In this document: positions 57,111 to 64,000 of the stretch, one piece after another | Layout of the letters: every line of letters begins with the position of its first letter | Numbering within the stretch: the stretch's first letter is position 1 | Assembly (NCBI RefSeq): GCF_032917945.1 | Contig: NZ_CP136624.1 | Span: 2,666,001 to 2,730,000 of the forward strand | Direction of reading: 5' to 3' | From: Bradyrhizobium sp. sBnM-33 | Lineage (GTDB): Bacteria > Pseudomonadota > Alphaproteobacteria > Rhizobiales > Xanthobacteraceae | Length of the DNA: 64,000 nucleotides | Made by a program: the position numbers and the translations under genes | The notes under the pieces: model-generated | Told to the model about the DNA's origin: nothing | The model's input: only the letters and a program-made list of their open reading frames with translations | Database searches by the model: none

Positions 57111-58586
57111 ATGAAGAATTGTAGTTCCGTGACAACCAAGGTGCTAGGCACGGCCATTGTTGCAATGGCCTTGACGACACCCACCGCGCTGGCGGTCGAA
57201 TACAGAGCCGAATACAAAAGGGATAATAGCAGCAATCCTAGCCTCCGGGACGTTGCTGAAAACAAGAGCGTGCTTACCCAGATCACAGTCACCTCGGAAC
57301 GACCAGCAAGCTTCACGCTTGCGAACGGCTTGCAGGTGGTGGTGATCCCCGATCATCGTACCCCGGTCGTGACCCAGATGATTGGGTATAAGGTCGGCTC
57401 CGCCGATGAGACGCCGGGCAAATCGGGGCTTGCGCATTTCTTCGAACACTTGATGTTCAAGGGCACAGCGAAGCATCCGCCCGGCGAATTCTCCCAGACC
57501 GTGCTGCGCGTCGGCGGCGACGAGAATGCCTTCACCTCGCCCGACTACACCGGCTATTACCAACGCGTGCCGCGCGAGCAGCTGACGAAGATGATGGAAT
57601 TTGAGGCCGACCGCATGGCCGGTCTCGTTCTCCAAGATGAGAACGTGCTGTCCGAACGCGATGTTGTGCTCGAAGAATTCAACATGCGCGTTGCCAACAA
57701 TCCCGATGCGCGGCTCACCGAGCAGATGATGGCGGCGCTTTACCTCAACCACCCCTACGGCCGCCCCATTATCGGCTTTCGCCAGGAGATCGAGAAGCTC
57801 GACCGCGAGGACGCGCTCGCGTTCTACAAGCGCTTCTACGCGCCGAATAACGCGATCCTGATCATCGCCGGCGACGTCGATCCCAAGGAAATCCGCCCGA
57901 TGGTGGAAGAGAATTTTGGCGACATTCCTGCGCAGCCCGCGATCCCCGCGAAGCGCGTGCGGCCACAGGAGCCGACGCCCGCGGCACCCCGCACCGTGAC
58001 GCTCTCCGATCCCCGCGTCGAGCAGCCCACCTGGCGCCGCTCCTATCTCGTGCCGTCGGCTACCACTGCGGCCGCAGGCGAGAGCCCTGCGCTTGACGTG
58101 CTCGCGCAGTTGATGGGCGGCGGGATCAACTCCTATCTCTACCGCGTGCTGGTGATCGACAAGCAGCTCGCGAGCAGCACGGGCGCGAGCTACGAGGGCA
58201 CCTCGCTTGATGCCTCGCAATTCATGATCTCTGTCATGCCGAAACCTGGCGTCGAATTCGCCCAGATCGAGGACGCGATCGACAAGGTGATCGCCGACCT
58301 CGCGCAAAATCCCGCGCGCGCCGAGGATCTCGAGCGCGTCAAGACCCAATTGATTGCGCAAGCGATCTACGCCCAGGATGACCAGGCGACGCTTGCGGGC
58401 TGGTATGGCACCGCGCTCACCACCGGGCTCAGCATCGACGATATCCGAAGCTGGCCGGACCGCATCCGGGCCGTCACCGCCGAGCAGGTGTGCGAGGCCG
58501 CGCAAGCATGGCTCGACAAGAAACGCTCCGTGACCGGCTATCTGATCAAGGAATCTGCGCCCAAACGTAAGGAGAAGCGCTCGTGA
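57111..58586 (+). CDS. M16 family zinc metallopeptidase (catalytic subunit)
   Basis: 491 residues with an N-terminal signal peptide (ATG 57111; hydrophobic VLGTAIVAMALTTPTALA). The active-site motif HxxEH is present as HFFEHLMFKG (about residues 109-113), with the distal Glu in VLEEFNMRVANNP. The second half is the inactive M16_C domain. It is probably periplasmic and cleaves small peptides. The partner gene overlaps its stop. I recall similar paired zinc-protease genes (y4wA/y4wB) on the Sinorhizobium NGR234 symbiotic plasmid. A NifA/sigma-54 promoter upstream suggests expression in low-oxygen symbiotic conditions. Confidence 0.93.
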   Translation: MKNCSSVTTKVLGTAIVAMALTTPTALAVEYRAEYKRDNSSNPSLRDVAENKSVLTQITVTSERPASFTLANGLQVVVIPDHRTPVVTQMIGYKVGSADETPGKSGLAHFFEHLMFKGTAKHPPGEFSQTVLRVGGDENAFTSPDYTGYYQRVPREQLTKMMEFEADRMAGLVLQDENVLSERDVVLEEFNMRVANNPDARLTEQMMAALYLNHPYGRPIIGFRQEIEKLDREDALAFYKRFYAPNNAILIIAGDVDPKEIRPMVEENFGDIPAQPAIPAKRVRPQEPTPAAPRTVTLSDPRVEQPTWRRSYLVPSATTAAAGESPALDVLAQLMGGGINSYLYRVLVIDKQLASSTGASYEGTSLDASQFMISVMPKPGVEFAQIEDAIDKVIADLAQNPARAEDLERVKTQLIAQAIYAQDDQATLAGWYGTALTTGLSIDDIRSWPDRIRAVTAEQVCEAAQAWLDKKRSVTGYLIKESAPKRKEKRS

Positions 58587-60007
58587 CCCATTCTCTCACT
58601 CGGCGTGCCGTCCTCGGTGGGGCCTCGCTCGCGATCGCGACGCTCGGCTCTGCACCATCATTTGCCGCTACCAAGATCCAGCGCCTGATCTCGCCCGGTG
58701 GCATCGAAGCCTGGTTCGTGCAGGAGGCCACCGTCCCGCTGATCGCGATGGAATATGCCTTCGGCGGCGGCGCCAGCCAGGACCCGGCTGAGAAGCCCGG
58801 CGTCGGTCACCTGGTCGCCAGCCTGCTCGACGAAGGCTCCGCCGATCTCGATTCCAAGAGCTTTCACGAGCGGCTCGACCGCCGCGCCATTGAGCTGAGC
58901 TTTACCTCGTCCCGTGACCAGTTTCGCGGCTCCTTGCGCATGCTCAAGGACAACAGGGACGAGGCCTTCGACCTACTGCGAATGGCGCTGACCTCGCCCC
59001 GTTTCGATGCGGCCGATGTCGAACGGATCCGTGCGGCGGTGCTCGCGAACCTTCGGCGTGACTCCACGAATCCTTCAACGCTCGCCAATCGCAAGTTCCT
59101 TGAAGTCGCCTTTAACGATCATCCTTATGCTCGCCAGGCCGGAGGCACGGTCGAGAGCGTGCCGAAAATCGACGTCGCCGATCTGAAGGACTATGTCCGC
59201 CGCGTGATCGCCAAGGACACGCTCAAGATCGCGGTGGTCGGTGACGTCGATCCAGAGACGCTTGGCAAATTGCTCGACAAGACCTTTGGCAGCCTGCCGG
59301 CCAAGGCGCAGTTGACAGAGGTCCCCGATGTGGTTGCGGCAAAGCCGCCGCAGCGCGTCTACGTTCCGCTCGACGTGCCGCAGACGGTCCTGAGCTTCGG
59401 CGGTCCGGGCGTCCGCCGCAGCGAGCCGGATTTCATGGCGGCCGATGTCGTCAACCAGATCCTCGGCGGCGCCGGTCTGTCGTCGCGGCTGTTCCGCGAA
59501 GTCCGCGAGAAGCGTGGGCTCGCCTATTCCGTCCATGAGACGCTGCTCTGGATGGATCATTCCGCGCTGTTCGTCGGCAATACCGGCACCCGCGCCGATC
59601 GCGCCGGCGAGACGGTGGAAGAGATCGAAAAGCAGGTCCGCCGCATGGCCGAGGAAGGCCCGACCCAGCAGGAGCTCGATAATGCCAAGTCGTACCTGAA
59701 GGGCTCGCAGATGTTGGCGCTCGATACCTCGTCAAAGCTTGCGCGGGCGCTGCTGCAGTATCAGCTCGATAAGCTGCCGATCGACTATATCGAGAAGCAC
59801 TGCGCGCTCGTCGATGCGGTGACGCTGGAGGATGCCAGGAAGGCGGCGCAGCGGCTGTGGGGCCAGGGTCTGCTCACCGTCATCGTCGGCAGCTCCCCGC
59901 AGGCCGCAGCCCAGTCGACCACCGCGCCATCGGCCACGACGCCGCCGCCAGCGGCAGTACAGCCAGGCGCCGCGCCATCCGCCGCAACGCCGGCAACACC
60001 CAATTGA
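58583..60007 (+). CDS. M16 family peptidase-like protein (non-catalytic partner)
   Basis: 474 residues starting at GTG 58583, overlapping the previous stop by 4 bp (GTGA). The N-terminus has a twin-arginine-like signal (TRRAVLGGASLAIATLGSAP). At the HxxEH position the sequence is GHLVASLLDEGS, so the zinc site is absent; the C-terminal part keeps GGAGLSSRLFREVREKRGLA YSV, the Arg/Tyr substrate-binding region. Such proteins form heterodimers with a catalytic M16 partner. The tail is rich in Ala, Pro and Thr. Translational coupling supports a 1:1 complex. Confidence 0.93.
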   Translation: MTHSLTRRAVLGGASLAIATLGSAPSFAATKIQRLISPGGIEAWFVQEATVPLIAMEYAFGGGASQDPAEKPGVGHLVASLLDEGSADLDSKSFHERLDRRAIELSFTSSRDQFRGSLRMLKDNRDEAFDLLRMALTSPRFDAADVERIRAAVLANLRRDSTNPSTLANRKFLEVAFNDHPYARQAGGTVESVPKIDVADLKDYVRRVIAKDTLKIAVVGDVDPETLGKLLDKTFGSLPAKAQLTEVPDVVAAKPPQRVYVPLDVPQTVLSFGGPGVRRSEPDFMAADVVNQILGGAGLSSRLFREVREKRGLAYSVHETLLWMDHSALFVGNTGTRADRAGETVEEIEKQVRRMAEEGPTQQELDNAKSYLKGSQMLALDTSSKLARALLQYQLDKLPIDYIEKHCALVDAVTLEDARKAAQRLWGQGLLTVIVGSSPQAAAQSTTAPSATTPPPAAVQPGAAPSAATPATPN

Positions 60008-60242
60008 CCTTTGTGTTCGTGAGGTGACATTCGGTGCGCGTTAAGGACAAGCTGTCATATAGCCGTTATTTGGCCGACGTCCGACCTGCCTACATCAAGG
60101 GGCGGCCTCGCGAGAGCCCGTCACTTCAGTTAGTCGTTACGCATCCGAGGACTGCCGCGCAACGATTACGCGCGCGCATAGACGGTCTGGGTTATGATGG
60201 TCGCTAGCCGGTTGAGACGTTCAGGTTGCGACGGACCGCTGA

Positions 60243-60960
60243 TCAGAGGTGTTTCTCGACCGCGCGTAGCCTTTTCCATTCCCAAGGAAGCAACTCGTGC
60301 AGGCGCGAGGCAGGCAGATCGGCGATACGGGCCAGAACATCGGCGAGCCAGGCTTGCGGGTCGACATCGTTGAGGCGTGCGGTGGTGAGAAGCGTCAGCA
60401 TGACAGCGGCGCGGTCTGCCCCGCGCTGAGAACCGGCAAAGATCCAATTGCGTCTTCCGAGAGCGATACCGCGCAGCGCTCTTTCCGCAGCGTTGTTGGT
60501 CAGGCAGAGTCTGCCATCATCAAGGAAGCGGGCGAAGTCGGCCCAGCGCTTGAGCATGTAGTCGATCGGCTCGCGAACCGCGGAGGAGCGCGAGAGTGTG
60601 GCGCGTTCGGTCGAACAGCGGCTTGCTCTTTTGCTGTCGCACGCTGAGCCGCTCGGCGGCGGTCAAGCCGTTGATCTCGCGCTCGATGACGAAGAGTGCA
60701 TCGAGGCGTCTGACCGCCTCCAGCGCTATCGGGGAGATCGGCTTACCCTTCTTGCCCTCCCGGGCATTTTTTGCGATGTCGGCCAGCTCGAAGAACTTTC
60801 GCCTCGCATGCGCGAGGCAAAATGCCGGCATGATCGGCAGCGCTTTCTTCTTCGGATCGAACAGCGGCTCGAAGCCGTTGTAGCAGTCCGCCTGGACGAT
60901 TCCACTGAACCGGGCCAGATGTTTTTGTGGATGCTCACGAACATCGGATCGCGATACGCA
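60243..60960 (-). pseudogene. tnpC: IS66 transposase TnpC fragment (middle and C-terminus)
   Basis: The reverse strand gives HPQKHLARFSGIVQADCYNG, FCLAHARRKFFELADIAKNA and RRLDALFVIEREINGLTAAE. After a frame change follow DYMLKRWADFARFLDDGRLC-type sequence, LTNNAAERALRGIALGRRNW and the end DVDPQAWLADVLARIADLPA. The N-terminal half is missing and joined to a DUF885 fragment at about 60960. Confidence 0.82.
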
Positions 60961-60964
60961 CCCA

Positions 60965-61656
60965 ACCTTGGGAAGCCTGCCAAAAGAATTGCCGAGATCG
61001 CGGTACATCGCATCCATAACGCGGGAGGTTTCGCGGAGGTAGGTGCTCCGTCCCTCCTCAGTATCGGGATAGACAAGTTTGGGGCTTGTTTTGATGTGCT
61101 CGAAAAAAGCGGCGAGGTCGCCACCAAAGCCAAGCGAGTTCTTTAATCTTTCCATCTCTCCGTGGATCCGGGCCGACCTCCTCCAGCCCGTACTCGTGGA
61201 TTTGTGTCGCCGACGGCTCCGTCGTGGTCATGTGCCTGAGCGCCTGCGCGTAGAACTCAACCCCCGTTGGGGTGCTTCCAGGCGCCATCGTCACGTGCTG
61301 GACGAGGCCTCGAGCCGGCCCGCCGCCGCAATCAAATCGACGTAGGCCGGCTGGACGAACCTGATCATTGCTTCGATGGCTGCTTCAATAAGCTTGGGCT
61401 TCATCACGTAAGATATGGGCAGCGCCTCGACCTTCGCGCGGAAGTCCGCAAGCCACGTCGAGTCGTTTCCTGAACCATGAAAGGGCACGCCGCCCAGAAG
61501 AATGCGACAATCCCGGATGACCTTGTCGTAAACAAAACCGGGGAGCAAGGATCCCCTTGCGAGAACGCAACTCGACACCATCGATGACTTGTGCGACCAA
61601 CCTGCGGACGCCCTCGAGGCGAGAGATGTACCCCCGCCACCATTCCCGCGTTGATC
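60965..61656 (-). pseudogene. DUF885-family protein, broken
   Basis: Fragments in several reverse frames read in order ISRLEGVRRLVAQVIDGVEL, LADFRAKVEALPISYVMKPK, EFYAQALRHMTTTEPSATQI and LKNSLGFGGDLAAFFEHIKT. This is the succession expected for DUF885 proteins (peptidase-like, often exported). Frameshifts are multiple; the 3' end is lost to the IS66 fragment and the 5' end to the outer-membrane protein remnant. Confidence 0.6.
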
Positions 61657-62240
61657 AGTGAAGTGGGTCATATGGCGAAAGAGATGGTTGTCACGACCAC
61701 TGTAATTGGTCCACGGCAGGTAAGCGCGTCGGTGCTTAAGCGCCAACGCTCCGTGAGCATGGTTTCGGCGCTTAGACCGACACGAAATGCATCCCAGTTA
61801 GTATGCTGGCTGCCAATGATCCTGTCAGCCGGCGCCGGCATATATACATGGGGTTGGCGATTTGCACGCATCCCGTCGAGTCGGAGCTCTGGCCGTAATA
61901 GGGCCAGCCGATGAATGCGCCGACCTTATGGTTGGTGCCGCGCAGCAAATCGTAACCGGCGTCGGCCGTGTAGTATGTGAACCTTCCGTTGGCCTGGCCT
62001 GTTGATACAGGACAACGAGCGTTCGATGCCCCAATCTTCATTGTTTATGTTTCCTTTGTTGAAGCGCCCGGGGCCAATATTGCCCTTCAGGAATATTCCC
62101 CACGGGCTGTCAAGACCGCCAAATAGTTCTCCGGAAGTCTGTCCAGTCCGTGATAAGTGAGCCTCGAGATGAGAATGCTAGGATCTCCAGGTATATGAGG
62201 CGCAGCGCTATGGTCTCATTGGAATCGTCCCCGGCTGCGC
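61657..62240 (-). pseudogene. Outer-membrane beta-barrel protein, broken
   Basis: Reverse-strand pieces in order: SSRLTYHGLDRLPENY, LDSPWGIFLKGNIGPGRFNK, FTYYTADAGYDLLRGTNHKV, GAFIGWPYYGQSS, WDAFRVGLSAETMLTERWRL and YLPWTNYSGRDNHLFR. These are strands of an OMP family with a D-x-GY-LRG-x-KVG-F-GY motif. At least three frame changes; the C-terminus is missing. Confidence 0.6.
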
Positions 62241-62266
62241 CAGAGCCGCGATCCGCCTTCGAATGA

Positions 62267-62515
62267 CTAATCGGCCGTGTACGCAATGGGCGGCACGCTG
62301 GTGGGTTCTTTTGCATACAGCGGCGCGTCAGACCATTGCGCCGCCCGCGGGTCGGCGCCAAAGTGGTAATTCAACCCGACCTTTCCAATGTGATAGTTGC
62401 TCGATAGGCTGGTTGTGTTCGCCGGAAGAATTGCAAGCGGTGGAAACTGCACGGTCGGAGCGGTCGCGACACTCGGCCCGCCAAAATGCAGGTAGTCATA
62501 CTCAAATTTGACGGA
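62267..62515 (-). pseudogene. C-terminal fragment of an outer-membrane beta-barrel protein
   Basis: WSVKFEYDYLHFGGPSVATA begins the fragment; LSSNYHIGKVGLNYHFG is the terminal beta-strand typical of rhizobial Omp25/Omp31-like proteins, followed by a proline-rich tail to a stop at 62267. It lies upstream of another OMP remnant, so it comes from a second gene. Confidence 0.6.
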
Positions 62516-62636
62516 CCATGCAGGCGTAACCGCCTGCCTGCGATGCAGAAGACTTCATCTGGTGCGGCTGCCGGGGCCGGCTGATGGCCAAGGTGCCCGG
62601 CTTCGCCCAGGCCATTGCCGCTGGCGCATCACCGAA

Positions 62637-62925
62637 ATGGACAACTGGGACAGCGACTTCCTCGATCTTGTCGAAGAGGCGCATCTCACCTTCGAGGGTA
62701 AGTCCGATTGTGAAATCGCCTTCGGTGCGCTGAAGCGCCTTCTCGACGTCCGCTACAGCGCGCGAGACGGTTCGGCCTGCTCGGAGTTTCTCATGGGAAG
62801 GACACGACGAAAATGACCCCGCCTGCGGTCGCGGATCGGTTATGATCGGCACTGCGGGCAGGCTCGTCGGCCAATTCTTCATACACAATGGCGACGATAC
62901 AAGCTTCGTTTGCGAACGCGGCTGA
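62637..62925 (+). pseudogene. Hypothetical small protein, one frameshift
   Basis: ATG 62637: MDNWDSDFLDLVEEAHLTFE, then GALKRLLDVRYSARDGSACS. After one base shift it continues FSWEGHDENDPACGRGSVMI and GRLVGQFFIHNGDDTSFVCE to 62925. About 95 residues when joined. I recall similar unnamed proteins in rhizobial mobile regions; function unknown. Confidence 0.5.
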
Positions 62926-62944
62926 GTGCTTCAACAGCCCTGGC

Positions 62945-63075
62945 AGGTCAGCATCACCTCATCGAGTGCTGCTTCGGTAAACCGAAGCAATTTCGCCGCG
63001 TGGCGACCGGCTACGAAAAGACGGCCAGAAACGACCTGGCCGCCATCACGATCTCGGCTGCCGTGTTATGGCTCG
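62945..63075 (+). pseudogene. IS5-family transposase C-terminal remnant
   Basis: HHLIECCFGKPKQFRRVATG then YEKTARNDLAAITISAAVLW is the terminal segment of an IS5-type transposase, as at 1-303 but diverged. No other part of the element is nearby. Confidence 0.75.
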
Positions 63076-63096
63076 ATAGATCTCCACTCGAAAGGA

Positions 63097-63558
63097 TCAG
63101 GGTAGCGAAGCCGCACCGTGGCCCTGCGCAGTGTCCCAAACGAACTTCGCGCCGTCCGGCAGTTCGCAGATGAATTCGCCCTGATTCACGACTTCGGTCG
63201 CCCCGGCGGTCAGCTTGAAGGCCCGCACCGTAAGCTTGCCTTCGCGGCTGAGGCTGTGGCGGAATGTATTCCGTCAATCCACGGTTTGATGCGCATTGGC
63301 AAAGCTGATGCCGTTCTGGGCCGTCACCCTGAAGGCACTTATAACCAACCCGGCCTGCGTGGCCGGCCCGGGCTTGCCGCCATCGACGGTGGTACAGCGG
63401 TTCAGGTCCAGTATGAGCTTCACATTCTTGCCGGCCTGCAGGGCACTGAGCACCTCGGCGTATTTCGGCGAGGGCTCATCGGCCTTGGCGATCGTGCTCA
63501 CGCTTACAGCCGAAAGCAAGGACAACAGGATCGAAAGGCGTCTGCCACTGAACTTCAT
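63097..63558 (-). pseudogene. virK: VirK-family protein with an in-frame stop
   Basis: ATG 63558 has GGAGAAGAG just upstream. A signal peptide (RLSILLSLLSAVSVSTIAKA) precedes PKYAEVLSALQAGKNVKLIL, DLNRCTTVDGGKPGPATQAG and NGISFANAHQTVD, then a TGA at 63274. The same frame continues FRHSLSREGKLTVRAFKLTA and GEFICELPDGAKFVWDTAQG to 63097. That is a VirK-like small secreted protein of about 150 residues with one nonsense codon after residue 94. Function of VirK is not settled. Confidence 0.7.
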
Positions 63559-64000
63559 ACGCTCTTCTCCTCCACAACAACCGCAGGCAACGCAAGCGCC
63601 AACTTGCCCGATGTCGTGTTCGCAAACAGCCTGGCGGAGTCCGGACATATTCGGTCGCAACAACTACACGTGTCGCAACCGCGCGCAAGTCGTTGCGAAG
63701 GATAATCCAACCTCACAACCTCGGTACGTAAGGTATGCGAAGTGGCTTCACCATTTGTGACACCCTCTGCACTGTTTGGTCCAGCGGGTGGCAGCGTCGA
63801 AAGTACAAACGGCAATAGTGCGTGAATGCAAAGGAGGCCGATATGACCGAGAGGGTGCAGGCTCACATATAAGCGTAAGCGGAAGAGTTTCGAACGAGCA
63901 TTCAAGAAACGGGCATCTTGCCGAGCACTCCGTGTGGCCGCCCGGCAGGGACGCACCGCCCGAAGAAATGGTCGGGGAATGGACCGCCGGCGAAATTGAT
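63559..64000. other. End of window, no supported gene
   Basis: About 440 bp upstream of virK. A strong RBS with ATG on the plus strand at 63842 (AAAGGAGGCCGATATG) leads to a frame of only nine codons. Nothing else is supportable; a gene may start beyond the window. Confidence 0.35.

Noticed and set aside
57144..58505. 453-codon open frame antisense to the M16 peptidase
   Set aside because: Shadow of a high-GC gene; no start signal or domain of its own, while the sense frame has signal peptide and zinc motif.

Overview
The window looks like an IS-riddled symbiosis island or similar accessory region of an alphaproteobacterium, most likely Bradyrhizobium or a close rhizobial relative. The evidence is high-GC rhizobial-type genes (trpDC, a heme-uptake remnant, virK), a near-consensus NifA/sigma-54 promoter ahead of an M16 peptidase pair, and a very high load of insertion sequences and pseudogenes. 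The genus call is inference; no rRNA or tRNA gene was seen.

Layout. 1-0.3 kb: end of an IS5-type element. 0.5-10 kb: mostly intact metabolic genes (GntR/FCD regulator, family-5 ABC binding protein followed by permease and ATPase remnants, LLM flavin monooxygenase, SDR, Glu/Leu/Phe/Val dehydrogenase, soluble PAS-PAS histidine kinase). 10.4-12.8 kb: alanine dehydrogenase gene ald, split by an IS630 element. 13.3-21.1 kb: an IS21 element whose istB is split by a serine-recombinase/DUF5372 cassette (A), whose recombinase is in turn split by a second, oppositely oriented cassette (B). 21.2-38.7 kb: enzymes resembling parts of a natural-product pathway (acetyltransferase-like protein, methyltransferase, a heme-oxygenase-like diiron protein fused to a GFA domain, a 2OG-Fe(II) oxygenase, a PGM1-like ATP-grasp ligase, an acyl-CoA ligase). 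They are interrupted by a decayed heme-uptake locus (24.8-26.8 kb) and a second nest (ISNCY containing IS66 containing IS4, 29.0-35.0 kb). 39-44 kb: remnants plus trpC and a frameshifted trpD. 44.4-45.8 kb: IS256 with an 8-bp target duplication. 46-51.6 kb: decayed genes, including a biotin-dependent acyl-CoA carboxylase. 51.7-54.5 kb: two abutting IS630 elements, one carrying a LexA-like DNA-binding gene. 54.5-60 kb: small genes and an intact M16 peptidase pair. 60-64 kb: mosaic of fragments (IS66, DUF885, outer-membrane proteins, IS5, virK).

The most notable points are: (1) two recombinase/DUF5372 cassettes of the same architecture with 7-8 bp direct-repeat cores, one inside istB and one inside the recombinase gene of the other; (2) an 18-unit TC repeat inside the reading frame of the diiron-GFA fusion, a candidate phase-variable switch; (3) the dispersed set of biosynthetic-type enzymes around it; (4) a NifA/sigma-54 promoter for the M16 peptidase operon. 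Many genes differ from an intact frame by only one base or one stop codon, so some pseudogene calls could be sequencing errors.
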